The notes below the pieces were generated by a model. The model was not told the DNA's origin, searched no databases, and saw only the letters and a list, made by a program, of their open reading frames with translations. Of a stretch of 64,000 nt of DNA, positions 35,260 to 48,000 are shown piece after piece. The position numbers were made by a program, and so were the translations under genes. Position 1 is the first letter of the stretch; each line of letters opens with the position of its first letter. This DNA comes from Ypsolopha sequella (Eukaryota; Arthropoda; Insecta; Lepidoptera; Ypsolophidae): assembly GCA_934047225.1 (NCBI GenBank), contig OW203989.1, positions 11,569,977-11,633,976 of the forward strand, read 5' to 3'.

Positions 35260-38200
35260 AAGTATTTACATATGAAATTACCGAAATTTTCTTACAGATT
35301 AATTAATTGATAATTCCTGTAATTCAATAGCTATTTTCATTATTTGTTTTTTGTTTGGAAGTTGATTTTATGGTTTTACATCTACGTATTAAATTTTGTT
35401 TTTATTTTCAGTTTGATAAATAAAATTAAAATTTCAAAAACAGTTCGTCCTAAATGCCATTCATTTCCATGATAAGATTCGTAATATTTTTTTACAGCTG
35501 ACACTTTTCAAAAATGAAATTAATGTTGCCGTTAGCTTAATTTTGTCTCATTCATACACAAAAGAAATTACATAATTTGGATTTGTCATTCCTAAAAAAA
35601 TGCAAAAATGTTAGTACTCAAAATTCAGTTTCCTTCATATTCTCTATAGAAAACGGCAATTTCATATGTAAAGACCTAATATTAAACATATTTATCTGAT
35701 ATCTGTATGCTCGCGATTCACATAAAAAATCGGAAAGGATTCAAATGGAGTTCTATCTGTTGTATATCAGAGTCCCACAAGTAATTAAAAATTAAGCTTA
35801 TATTTATTTATAACTAGCTTCTGCCCGCGGCTTAGCCCGGGCTGCTTTAGTTTTCATTTATCCGGGAAGCCTATGTCACTCTCCGACCCATAAATTATAT
35901 CTATGCAAAAAATCACGTCGATCCGTTGCTCCGTTGCTGCGTGAAAGAAGGACAAAGCAACAAATAACGGACTAACAAACACACTTTATAGTAACACTTT
36001 ATAGTACATAAGGGTACGAATACACTAGAACTAAAATATTAGATTTTAAAATAAACCTCTCCCAATGGTTTTTTCAGCGCGCACGAAAAGCAATAGAGAG
36101 TGCGATAAGAACAAAAGTTTTATTGTGACTTTCCCCTAAAAAAATCCAACAAGAACACTATTGGAATCGTTCAATGGGGTTAATTGCGTTATTACCGTAT
36201 TAATTCTTATTAAAAGACCTTCAATTATTCTTAGAGAATGAATAATAAACTAGGTAGGCTATAAGACTTACCGGGGTAAGTTGGGACCGATCATTTGAAT
36301 GGTGGAACCCATTGGCGCAGCCAGGTTTTGATTTCGGGAGGGTTCAAGAAAATCAAAAGACAAAAAGTTTTTTATTTTTTATTATTGAATTATGCATTGT
36401 TATGACATATTTACTTTTAAGTCATACTTAGAGTAAGTATATTATTATTATATAATGCTGTGTAAGTTAGGTATTATATGTTTTATAATACCATATAATA
36501 ATGACCTGTAAGTAACTTACCGTTATTAATAAAATCTGTATCTGTATCTGTATCTGTATATGAAATATAATTAAAATTTATTATGTTTCTGAAAAATTGT
36601 TTGCAAACGCAAAACGCTTCTAGCAGCTGCTAGCAGATTTGTATTCCTTATTCTGAGGAAGTGGCACTTGACCTGGAAAACGTCAAAGCAGGGGAAGGGT
36701 TGTAATATTTTAAATATTTCGGGAAGGGGGGTGGGGCGTACAATTCCGATGCATTTGGTTTGGAGGGCAAACGTAAAACGTGCTGTGCTGGTTGGAGTTT
36801 CTTTTTAACCGAATGTATACAGCCGATTATTCAGAACTCAGATTTTCTTATCCTAGCATGTGGGGTTACATTGTCTAAAGCTCAGTAAGTAGAGTAGAAA
36901 TATATTTTTTATTTTTTTCATCTTAAAAAATAAAGAAATGGAGGGCTATCAAAGTTGCCATTTTTAGACCATTTTTGTTACAGGGTCTATCTCAAAGGCC
37001 CAAGCATAGAGTTTACTGAATAACGCAGTTAGGCATTTGAAATTTCTGTATATTATGTACCATATGCTGAATTTAAACAACAAATACAAAAACGCCTATT
37101 TATAACTTGAACAGCGACAAAAAAAAAAAACGTTCAGAAACCTTAGGCCTTTGCCAAAGACACTTTCGAAGTGGATCAATTCAGAGCACGAGAGAGAATT
37201 CTTTACGTGAAAATATAATAAGAGAACAAAACATACTCGTATAAGTACTGTTCCCAAGCAATGGATTTTTCTAGAAATCTTTCTTTATATTTAGGAATTT
37301 ATTAACTTTATTTTGTTGTATTTAAATATCCTATTCCAAGGGTAAACTGTTAATTTTTCTACATCTATAGGTACAAATCAGGCAACGTAAAAGACAGTCA
37401 AAATTGTTATTTTTAGCCACATTTTACGAAGAGTAATCTCATTTAAACAAATTGAACTTTATGCTCCCTAAATAAACTTAGTTATCTAATCCCAATCTAA
37501 ACTAGCCAGTCACCTGTGAACAAGATTAATTCTCCATAACAGCGAGATGGCCAATCAGCTGAGGGAGGAAGTAGCGGAACCCTCATGCCAGAGGGCCTTC
37601 ACCCTCTCGCCGTTACTATGGCAACCATGCGTAATTTCATACTTTATTAAGTAAGCATAGTTATTTCTCGGTACATATCGATAGCTACGTCCTTCCTACC
37701 TGTATACGCAAGTAGTACATAGATGTCGTGAACTTATAAATTATATTGTAATTATTCATTTTGGTTGTTTATATGTTATCTAGTTTACACGGGTAGAGTA
37801 ACTGGTAGAGTACCAGGGATAAAAACTACTAGCTTAATGTAAACAGTTACAAAATAATACTAAAGATAGAAGATAGGAGAGCAGAGTGGATAACGCATGT
37901 GGTAAAGTAGTCGGATAAATAGTACGTTACTTTACTTCTAAGTAGCCAAAATCTAAAACCTGCTAGTACTTACCTAGTACTAGCTGCAACGTATAAGCTG
38001 TACAAACTTGGTATAGCTAATTTGCATTGTCTGTTTACCCACAGGGAAGATGTCATTAATATAACCTGCTCCTGCTAACATCAAACGACCGATTACAGTT
38101 ACTCACTCTCATCCGGTTCCCAGACATCGCGGATAAATAATCTAATCACTCCACTATCATAAGGGGCACTTCACACAGGACATTCCGAGTAATTACTCAG

Positions 38201-40029
38201 TATTTCGTGTCAAGAACACATTACGCCGATATTCGCTATGGACACAATCCGTCAAAACATGCAGCACGTTGCTTAGTGAAAGTTAAGGATGGCGTCGGGA
38301 GTTGGCGCATGCGTGAAGGATGGGGAGGTTTGGATAGTGTGTGCTTCCCTTAGGGTAGGAAGACGATGCAATAAAAATGTATTTATTACGACTTTTTCTC
38401 GAAGGAAGGGTTCAGCACACTTGATTGATGCTGCTCTCAGCCTCAGCTCAGCCTTATTCGTCCAAGAGCTCAGTCCTTCACTGAAATATTAAAACAAGTT
38501 AAATCTATTTTTTCATGACTGTTTTTAAGCATAAATGTTCTTCTCAAATATTGTAGATCCTCTTGGCTTTTTGTAATATAATAGAATAGTCCAAATAGGT
38601 AACTAGCAGCGCTAGCGCCTTACCAGAATGAACTAGCAATTTATATCAAAAAATAAATTGAAGAATATTTTGTGCAGGCGTCCCGACAAAGGATTCTTTC
38701 AGAAACGAAAGTGCAAGTCGGGCCTCACTCTATTAGAGTTCTGCAACATCCCAACAACCCGTGAAAGATATTTTTTGTCACGGTTTAAAAACTACATTCC
38801 GAATTTTATGAGTTGGCGTTACCAGTATTATTTCTTGTTTAGATACAGTATTGGTACTTATATAATAAACAGAAAATCCCAAGTAGTATAGTTTTTAAAA
38901 TAGACCCCGTAACAAAAATGGTCTAGGACCCCATTTTTATTTTTGGAGATAAACCCTTAACGGAACGGAACCCTAAAAAGAAAAGGCTTTGTCTACCGTA
39001 CCAATAGCGGCACTTTAGCAAGTTTGGATGCTGTGCCTTCAATGAGCATATCTCTCGGTGTTTTCTTTTCTTAGTTCTTGCATGCCTATATGTACATGCC
39101 GTAGATACAGTGTCTTTCCATCATACATACTATCTCGCACACTGACAAACGCAGTTTGCGTGAAAGCGCAAGTAGGATAGATTGACGCTGTATCTTTGGT
39201 ATGTGCTACACAGATGTCGCTGTCCAAGTCACCATAAATAAAATATGTTTCGTAGAAATCAATGTCAAAGTTATTAATTTGTTTAGAATCTGCGCACATT
39301 TTGTCTTCGATTCTGTTACTAAAGTATACGACAGTGCCATTTAGAAATCCTATTTAACACTAAATTTGACACAAGGAAAAACTCTCACTGAAAAACAAGA
39401 AGGAGTTTTTTAATATTATCAAAACCACAGGTGTCGCCTAGCTCCACTCCACTTCGTTCGTCTGTCTGCCGAATCTATTTGGATATATATCCAAAGCTGC
39501 CGTTTTTAACACATCAACACCTGTTACAAAACGAGTATGTATCTATGCCTCCAGACACGATTTTAACAGCCGATTTTAACCGCTTGGATGAAACATTTTT
39601 AGCCGGCTTTACATCTATAATCAGTAATCACGCTCCGATTCGCGCCCCACTTCACCTATTTATTATTTTTTGTTGAAAGACTCGTAAACCCAATGCCAAT
39701 GCCAAGCCATAAAAAAATACTGATCAAGTACGAATAGGAAATTTTCACGGTGAGCTAATCTGTATAAAATTGATTACGTTAAGTGCAATTACTTTTTTTT
39801 GCGTTCTGTTAGAAGCTTGACTTTTTAACAGCACTAAGGAGCCATAGTCTTAAACTTCTGTGGGATAGGAGTAGAAGGTATTTATTTTAACTTGATCTAT
39901 CGCGTGACCCAAGGAAAAGGGTCTTGACAGATGAACTATAAAGTGTTCCTTTATAAGTCGTCTAATAAGGTTTCCGTTTTTTTTATTTTGAAGTATGGAA
40001 CCCTATATAACAAAAATAAAAATGAACTT
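35260..40029. other. Intergenic stretch, repeats and weak open frames
   Basis: Besides the Helitron-end fragment at 35814, it holds a GGCGCAGCCAGG end at 36316 with CTTCTAGCAGCTGCTAGCAG at 36617, a GC-richer piece at 37540-37630, and an inverted 'aacggaaccctaaaaa' repeat at 38955. Frames at 38289-38492 (+), 38658-38891 (+) and 39039-39299 (-) show no domain or splice support. Confidence 0.45.
35814..36010 (-). mobile_element. Truncated element sharing the Helitron-like 3' end
   Basis: The sequence CTAGCTTCTGCCCGCGGCTT is the reverse complement of the terminal hairpin and CTAG of the 5875-8073 element. It runs into a stretch with TCACGTCGATCCGTTGCTCC and GTGAAAGAAGGACAAAGC, a common lepidopteran repeat body. 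The far end near 36000 is uncertain. Confidence 0.5.
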
Positions 40030-40218
40030 CTAGCGTGATATGAACACCAAAACCTGGTTGCTAAAATTTAGTACTCTTGCTTCTGCACCAACGATCCATA
40101 TCTGAAGCGACACATCAAGCAATCCAAGGGCATTCCGCATAGCGCTAATAGTGCTCAAACTACCATCAAACTTCTCACTCCCATCAAGTCGTTCCGAATG
40201 AAAAATCGCGTCCATCAC
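40030..40218 (-). CDS. Small open frame of unknown function, possibly a first exon
   Basis: The ATG at 40218 starts MMDAIFHSERLDGSEKFDGS and the frame ends after 62 codons at TAG. The composition looks protein-like (balanced acids, no runs), and the surrounding DNA is free of recognised repeats for about 100 bp. No domain was recognised. An AACCAG/GTTTTG near the end is only a weak donor. It may be a small gene, an exon of an unseen gene, or chance. Confidence 0.22.
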   Translation of the reverse strand: MMDAIFHSERLDGSEKFDGSLSTISAMRNALGLLDVSLQIWIVGAEARVLNFSNQVLVFISR

Positions 40219-40721
40219 TGCTTAAACTTATGATCCATTTGGAACTGTTTTGAACGTGACATGGACGTTGACACTTGAAAGTGAATTTGTAGAAATTTGT
40301 TTACGTTACGTGAATACAAAGGGTATACTACTTTACTAGGTCCAAAAGTGATTTCTTCTAACTACAATCTTTGAATCATAGTTAAATATTAAACTCTTAT
40401 GCTCAAATAAACTATTTTGAAATTGCCGCCGGCTGCCTGTCACTTTTCATAGATCGCTCACAGTCCAAACGCTCTGAAGCATGGGCGATCATAACACAAC
40501 ATTATAGTCTATTATGTCGTGACTCGGAACGCACTGTTCACTGACGACAAAGTGGCAGCACCCGAACGATTTCCAGTGCCGCTTACGGTAAGGTAGATCC
40601 TTCCGAAAGAAAACAAAAACAAGCGAACACAGCTGTCCTGCCTGTCGCTGTCACCAGGGTTCCCAGACTGTTTTTTTTTTTTCGCAATTTTGGGTAAAAT
40701 TTGGTCTTTGCGGAAACAATT

Positions 40722-40868
40722 GTGTTGATACGGCGTAATTTGACAGGACTAACCTTATTTTAAGCGTCCTGTCTTTTTCTTTCTTTATCGAAAAGATAAG
40801 ATCAGAACGCTTAAATCAAGTTTAGTCCTGTCAAATAATTTAAGATGTGCTGCACCGAATCGACATCA
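40722..40868. mobile_element. Palindromic MITE, family A copy 2
   Basis: It shares TTTTAAGCGTCCTGTCTTTTT, the TATCGA centre and the CACCGAATCGACATC right end with the element at 12331-12472. Confidence 0.8.
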
Positions 40869-40934
40869 ATATTTTTGGGAAACAGACTTTGTCATTGGAG
40901 AAATTTGGGGTTGATATTTTAAGGGGTTCACTAA

Positions 40935-41308
40935 GACTGTGGTTATCAGATTAAACAGATTCATCACGTTTGGTTGGTTACGTTTCATTGTTTGGTTACT
41001 TAAGCTTGGGGATTTCCCGACTAATAAATCAAACCTAAGTAAGACGTACCGTATGTAAAGTTTGTATGAGTGAGTGCTGCATAGTATTGCTTATATTGCT
41101 TATATTTAAGCAATACATAGTATTGCTTATATTGCTTATATTTAAGCAATACTATGCAGCACTCACTCATACAAACTTTACATACGGTACGTCTTACTTA
41201 GGTTTGATTTATTAGTCGGGAAATCCCCAAGCTTAAGTAACCAAACAATGAAACGTAACCAACCAAACGTGATGAATCTGTTTAATCTGATAACCACACT
41301 CTTAGTTA
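40935..41308. repeat. Near-perfect long palindrome, about 160-170-bp arms
   Basis: From TGTGGTTATCAGATTAAACA (40938) to AGTGAGTGCTGCATAGTATT the left arm is matched exactly by the complement ending CTGATAACCACA near 41299. The centre (about 41085-41150) is built from duplicated TATTGCTTATATTTAAGCAA pieces, themselves palindromic. It lies about 0.6 kb upstream of the SPATA20 start codon. Confidence 0.95.
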
Positions 41309-41389
41309 GTTAGTTGCTAGTTTTCGTTCGCAAAAGTAGGAGACAATACTATCGAAATCATTCATATCAAGATTTATTTATCTTTATAA

Positions 41390-41587
41390 AGATAATGAAG
41401 AAGAACTGTTACAGTTACGAGCTCCCGGCTGATGCAATTACTGCTATTGGAAGCAATTCTAAATACTCTTTTAAATCAAAAAAGTCTGACAAAACTGATG
41501 ATACATCTCAGCCATCTACATTCTGCAATAATAATCGATCAAGATGAAAAAGAAATACCAGCAGAAGTATTTGAAGTTGATTTTTAG
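41390..41587 (+). pseudogene. Coding-like fragment, unknown protein, frameshifted
   Basis: Frame 41432-41587 reads QLLLLEAILNTLLNQ, SLTKLMIHLSHLHS, then IIIDQDEKEIPAEVFEVDF and TAG. It has the look of a real C-terminus: an amphipathic helix, then an acidic end. Just upstream, in another frame, is YKDNEEELLQLRAPG. The two would need a frameshift near 41428 to join, so this is either a decayed gene piece or a terminal exon of a gene whose other exons were not seen. The family was not recognised. Confidence 0.35.
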
Positions 41588-41905
41588 TTTTGTCATGTTT
41601 ATTTTTATTCGTTGTATTCACAATTATTTTTTTTTTTACTTTCTTTGTGATTTCATTTTAAATGATTTACAGTGCATCCTGTGGATTTCTTTAGTTAAAA
41701 ATATCCCTAAATCTGGTGAAATTTCAGACCAAAACTAGTGAAAAGGTTTTTTGCAAGGTGGCAGCACTGGTCAGCTCATTTTATTCATTCATTTCATTTG
41801 TGTCAGCAGCTGTCAACAAAATGTTCTAGTTCGCAAAATCCTCAAATGTAGTAAAATCTAAATTCCATGTTGTGAAAATCGAAGCTCCTATCGGAATATG
41901 TTATT

Positions 41906-42048
41906 ATGCCTACTGGCCGAGCTGTTTTGTTATTGCGAAGGCTGTCGTCGGGTGATAGCAAGTTGAAGAATCTAAATTTAAGCCAAAACTCAACGAAGGA
42001 ATCTTTGGTGATCCCAGTAAATCATCGTGATTTAAGCCTATCCAAAAG
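41906..42048 (+). CDS. SPATA20: SPATA20 exon 1: start and putative mitochondrial presequence
   Basis: The ATG at 41906 is the first in frame after stops at 41852 and 41873. The exon ends at AAAAG before GTATGT, leaving two bases of an Arg codon that exon 2 completes. The peptide is rich in Arg and hydroxylated residues. The region just upstream (about 41800-41820) contains a TGTCAGCAGCTGTCAAC stretch that may belong to the promoter or 5' UTR. Confidence 0.8.
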
Positions 42049-45000
42049 GTATGTTTACTTAGTTATCATACCAATAAAGCATTTGCCACGGAAAACAATA
42101 TAAATAAGGAAGGTTTCAATCACGTAATGTTATTCGACCGAAATTGATATTTGTTATCATATGTGGGTAAACAGAAAATTTTAGCAATCAGGGAAGTAAA
42201 GGTTCGTAGAATACAAAGCTGCTAAGGTCGTTTTTAGGGCTTGTAAAGGGTTTGACAGGCTAAGCCAAGAGCAGTGGCCACTTCAAGCAATGGTTAGGAT
42301 TTTTAATGCTGCTATATTGACAGATCACGAAAATGTTACATGCCTATTTTCAGGGCTTGACCTTGAACAGTTCTTGAGATGGTTGGGTTGTAGGTAAGGG
42401 GGCACTGTGGGAAAAAGGTAGGTTAGGTTACAAGGTTGGGTATGGCTATTTCTAGAACCATGTTTCACGACTACCATACATAACTTTTGTGGTTATTTTT
42501 TTATGACAACCCAGAAATCCTTTAGAAGATTATTGAAATAATTTTATTTCTGTTTACCTACAAATCTTATAACTTTTTTTTTTTTTTAATTTGTTATTGG
42601 CCTGGAAACTAGTTATAACCATGAAACAATATGAATTAATTTGAAATGTTAATATTAATTAACTGAGTATTTTCATGTGTTGCAGCAACATTTTTCAAAA
42701 TATTATTTTCAATGCAAGTGCTCGTAAAGGCCCACTTTTTATGCATCAAAACCGAACAGAAAGTCAATTATTTTGCCCTAGGGCTTTATTATTTTTTTTT
42801 TTTTGCTTGAAGTTGACTAACCTGCAACCTTTCCTGTGTACCATAAATGTTATACTTTTTTTCTACTGTTTAACGGCTCTGGATATAGTCCTTTTGAGCC
42901 AATCATAATTTAAAGTTCACAAGATTATATTTATTTTATTTCCTCACACTGCATTGAAAAATGTAGTATGATACACGGGTTTAAGAGCAATAAATTACTC
43001 AGTTACGTTTAAAACACGAGCATACTTAACAATTGCTTGAAGTGGCCACTGCTCTTAGCCTAGCCTGCTAGACCCTTTCTATAGCAGTTTTATTCCGGGC
43101 GCTTCATTTGTTCTCTTGCCGCGGCACCAGCTGATGAGCAAAGATGAACACAGGCGGGAGTGTGAAGCGGTGAAGCGAGAATTATGCTTAGAGAGCGTGT
43201 TGGTGCATTTTCACCCGAACCAGTACCTAGAACTGACAGTGGACGCGATGCCGGGAGGTCTGGGTGCAGTGCTAAAAATAGCTCGGAACGCCTGCTCAGA
43301 TATGCGTCTCTCGCTCTTGCTCCTAGCGAGCGTGTCTACACCTAGTCAGTATCTTTACGGGCGGATAGATTCACAAAATCTTGCAATGAATTTTTTAAAT
43401 TTTTTGAATTTGTGGATTCTGCATAGTAACACCTTTAATTTTTTCTCTGGTAAGGGTATTCCTCAATTCCGAGTCTACAACGGTCTGCTTTATTTCTTGC
43501 CGCCTATTACTATAAGTATGTAAGTAGTGAAAAGAATGCGCCTGCAAATATAAGGGACGAGCCCGCGGCTGCGGTAGTATCACTAATGTAGTAAAGAACA
43601 TGTGATCTAAGAGTACCGTCACACAAAACAGACTATTAATATAATTTCTTCACCGCCCATATGGCATGTAACAAATTACCTTCATGTGTAAGAGAATGTG
43701 TTTCAGTATTCTCATTTAAAAAAACTAAGATATTATTTTCTTACTGTCAGATAATTGTGTATAATTAATGTATTTTAGTAGAAAATACACTATGTTATTA
43801 AGTATGAGTTTTATTATTTATAAAGTAGTATGTATATAAATCATGCTGACACAAATTTGCCTAACTTTACTTTTTTAATCTTATCCATCACACCAACGGG
43901 TTGGCTGAAAGAGCCATTGTACAGATTTTTCTTATATTCTATAAAATTGTATTGTCTCTTAGTTTTCATCTGCAATAAAGAATAAAGAAATAATAGTATA
44001 GAGAGAGGAGGGCGCGAGTTATGTCACCGCGCTGCGTTCAGGAGCTATGCGCCGCCGCGCCGGCCGCTACCGAGTCGGTGCTCGCTCGAGTGCAGTGCTA
44101 TAAATAAATATATATCGAGGAGGTGTGTCTGATACGTGGCCATCGGGTAGTAATTCCTGAGAATTACGGGTCGGCAGTACTGCAGGAACTCCACGCCGCC
44201 CATCTTGCTATCGTTAAGATAAAGTTGCTGGCGAGGGAACGTTTCTGGTAATGATTGATAGATCGAAAATTTGGTATCAAATTGTGAGCCCCTATAGAGA
44301 AATGGGAATTTGTGTAAGCAGCTGTCAACGTTTTGAGAGAATTCATTTAGATTTGCTTGGTCCGCTTCGTGATAAGATGTTCTTTCTTGTTAGTTGATGC
44401 GGACCAAATGGCCAAATCTAATGACTCAGACACGTAACAGAATCATTATTCATTAGTGATGATAATGGTATCGTCGGTTGAATGTGGGTAAGCAGAGATT
44501 TCTCTCGCTCTGCTAGTTGACTATTTACCTATTTAATCTACCAATACAACTGTCCGTTTCCCTTGTGTCCCATGTTTTATTGGTATTCCTGGATATCACA
44601 CGTACCAATCGCTATTTTTGTCCAGTTACGCCGCGCGACCTTGTTTTTGTTTACAAGTCTGCGTTGACATATCGCATTCATAGAAGAAATTCGCATGCAA
44701 ACCCATAAAAGATAGGGCTGTCACAGGTTTCTATTTACCATTCATCAATCAATTATTCAATCAACGATAATCATCATCATATCATTTATTCATCAGACAA
44801 CATGGGTCCATTTTGTTAGTAACAATATACTTATTCTATATTAGTACTTAATAACTAGGAGTGATCTTGTCCGATCAACCAGTTTAAGCATAAACGGGTT
44901 GTCGAATCGATCGGGTATACCTTGTAGGAGGGTGTTGGGGCTGCCGCGGAGTCTGTGCAGCAAGGAGGCAGACTTTTCGCCAGATGGCGTCAAAACCGTG

Positions 45001-48000
45001 GGTTCGTGTCTCAGTAAACATCACCGACGCACTACAAAACGCGGCAGCCGCAGCACAGCCCTAAAAGCGTTATTATATTGGATACGCAGAGCATTGTAAG
45101 CCTTTTTGGTATAGCTGAACCACAGGGCCGCCGAACACAGTGATGTGCATGCAGTACGAGAGGCGTTAACCCACTTGATGCTGCCGTCGTTTTAAAACAA
45201 CACCAAGAAAATAAAATTCTGACATCAAATGTGGGTAGTTCTGAATTATTTTGATTATGCCACTTTGTTGTTAGGTGTGTTGTCAATCTTTAGTTGGTTT
45301 TGTGAATCAGTTCGGATATCACGTTTTGTGTTACATAATAGTGTATTTAGCAGTTATTCAACATGAGTTTTTCAAAGTAAGTATTCACTTCTAGGTATAT
45401 TTATTCTTAACATAATTTACACAAATCTTATGGTTAGGTTCATAAACTACATCAGAATATAACAAAACATATGTTGCGACCATTTTATAGCGGTGTAATT
45501 AGCTCATACATTTGATGTTGTTTATAAACGCCAGTAGTAAATTGTACTACTATATACATCGCATTGATATTTATGAATTGTTTCTGTTTTAGGCCCCAAT
45601 TGCGCGGTCTAAAGCTGAATGAAATCATCGAGGAGTTGGAAAAAAACGACGAGTGTCTTCTACCCGAATCCGTTACTACATTTCCACCAGAAAACTGTAA
45701 TGCAGACATTACGGATGAAGACTACGGGGATGAGAATCAGGTGTTACTACACAATTTACCTGGTTCCCAGCTACGTGTTCAAGCAGAAGTTCAATATGAT
45801 TCTTCAGACAGTGAAGATGATTTGCCGCTACAACAACTTGCGAAACGCCCACGAATTGAGGTTGAAAATACCAGCACTCAAGTACCCAGTACTTCAACAC
45901 CCTCTTCTCAACCGACTGACAAAACTGTTGTGCCGAAAAACAAAACTTATACTTGGTCATCATGAGATATACAACCCACACGGAAAACTTGGAATGATAT
46001 GCAGTATGTGGCATTGAAACAGACCCCTTTGTACTATTTTGAATGTCTATTTGACAGCAACATCATAAGTATGATCGTCAAATTCACTAATATGTATGCT
46101 ACTCAAAAGAACAAGCCAGGGAATGTGACTGATGAAGAGATGAAGTGTTTCTTTGGAATTTTGCTGTTCAGTGGATATGTTGTTGTACCTAGGCGACACA
46201 TGTATTGGGAGAATGATTCTGACTGTGGGATTCCCATAGTTTTCAATGCCATGTCTAGAGACCGCTTCACTTTTGTCATGTCTAACTTACATTGTTGTGA
46301 CAACTCCAATTTACAAACAAGTGATAAATTTGCCAAATTACGACCGCTTTTGGATGCACTAAACGTAAATTTTTTGAAATTCGCGCCTTATGAAGAAAAC
46401 CACAGTATACTCGTAGATGAGGCAATGGTACCCTACTATGGTGGTCACCCCTGCAAACAATTTATACGTGGGAAACCTATCCGTTGGGAATATAAATTTT
46501 GGGTGGGAGCAACTCGTCTGGGTTATGTCATCTGGTATGATAACGCTGTATAGTATTTTACTCCAATTGTATTCTTTTCAGTAATTTTCGTATAACTCGC
46601 CACTAAAATAATAAAACTATAAAAATGTGTTTGTTGTTTTCTTTAACACAATTAAAGTAGTACATTTTACTAGCGTTGTTTATAAACGACACCGATTTTC
46701 CGACTTTCCACCAGACATGAATTTTTTGTTTTATTTTTTCTAATTTATTTCTAAGACATTGATCGTGATATAAAAAAATCAAAAAGATCAAAAACAAAAA
46801 TATGTTTCAGTAACATCTGGGTTTATAAAGCGAGAATGAGATACAAACTCCTTGGAACCAAAAAAAGCAAATAAAGCTGGTAAAGCTGGAATATTGATTA
46901 GATTAAAAAAAAAAGAAATAATTAGAATATCTTTTGTTTTTTAAAAATGAAAGTATTGTTTGCAGACGCAGTAGCGTGTTGTCGGAAATTAAAAAACTTA
47001 ATTGCGCGTGGTTATAAAGTATCTGTGCTTGAAAAATTTCACAATGGAACGACTTAATCAAGACTTACAGGTTACTTTAGGAGCAAATGCTCCACTGTAG
47101 AGTGTAGTCTACAGTTGCACGTTAGTGCGCCGAATTTATTTTATTTATGGCTTTCTTTTTCCGAGTCATTTTGGTACTTAGATATGTGTGAAGAACGATT
47201 CTCACTGGAAGTTTTTCAGATTACATTTTGCTATTATGTTACAAAAGTAAACCAAAAAATCAATAGATTGCAACATATCCAGCGAAAAGTTTCTATGTCT
47301 TTTATCCCTTGGTCGCTAGTGAGTGCCCCCTTATCCCTAGTACACCCCTAAATTAATCAAAGAGTACACCCCAACCCATATTTAAGAACGGTTTCGCAGC
47401 TCGATTGTGAAAAACCCGCCTTTCTCTAAATAATCGAAACAGAACACTTATTCTTCTAAATTCACTCAATAGTTATTCAAAAACGATTTCAAAAATTTCG
47501 AGTTTCTAATTTACAGATTAATCGAAACTTTGGGATAGCAACATACACAACACATAGGTAATAAAGTTTTGTTGAATAACTATTGAGTGAGTTTCAAATT
47601 AAAGTGTTCTGTTTCGATTAATTAGAAAAATTTGTGGATAAATTAATAATTTGCAATATTCCGCTAAACACTCTTACCATGCTATTCAAAATGCAGACTC
47701 AAGCACCGCCCGCCCTCCCGCATAAAACATGCACAAGTAAAGCGAGCAGTACGAGCACAAAATAAAGCAATCTTAAATAACAAGCAAGAAAACTTATCGA
47801 CACGTGTTTCGCCTCTAAACGAGGCATCCTCGGGATGTGTAGTCCGCCCGAACGCTCGACAGCAAAAAAAAAAAAAATTCAATTGTTGCAAATTATTAAT
47901 TTATTCACAAATTTATGATGAACTTCCGCAAAGTACAATTTTTCAATAAATTTTTACCGCTCTTAAGTTGTTTGAGCTTTAAATTTTCGGTGTGGTTAGT

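Noticed and set aside
39039..39299. Minus-strand frame of 86 codons
   Set aside because: No domain, no splice sites in fitting positions, and a composition typical of interspersed repeats.
43116..43523. A 135-codon gene
   Set aside because: Its first third is gypsy RNase H; the remainder is AT-rich read-through, and the start codon is not ATG.
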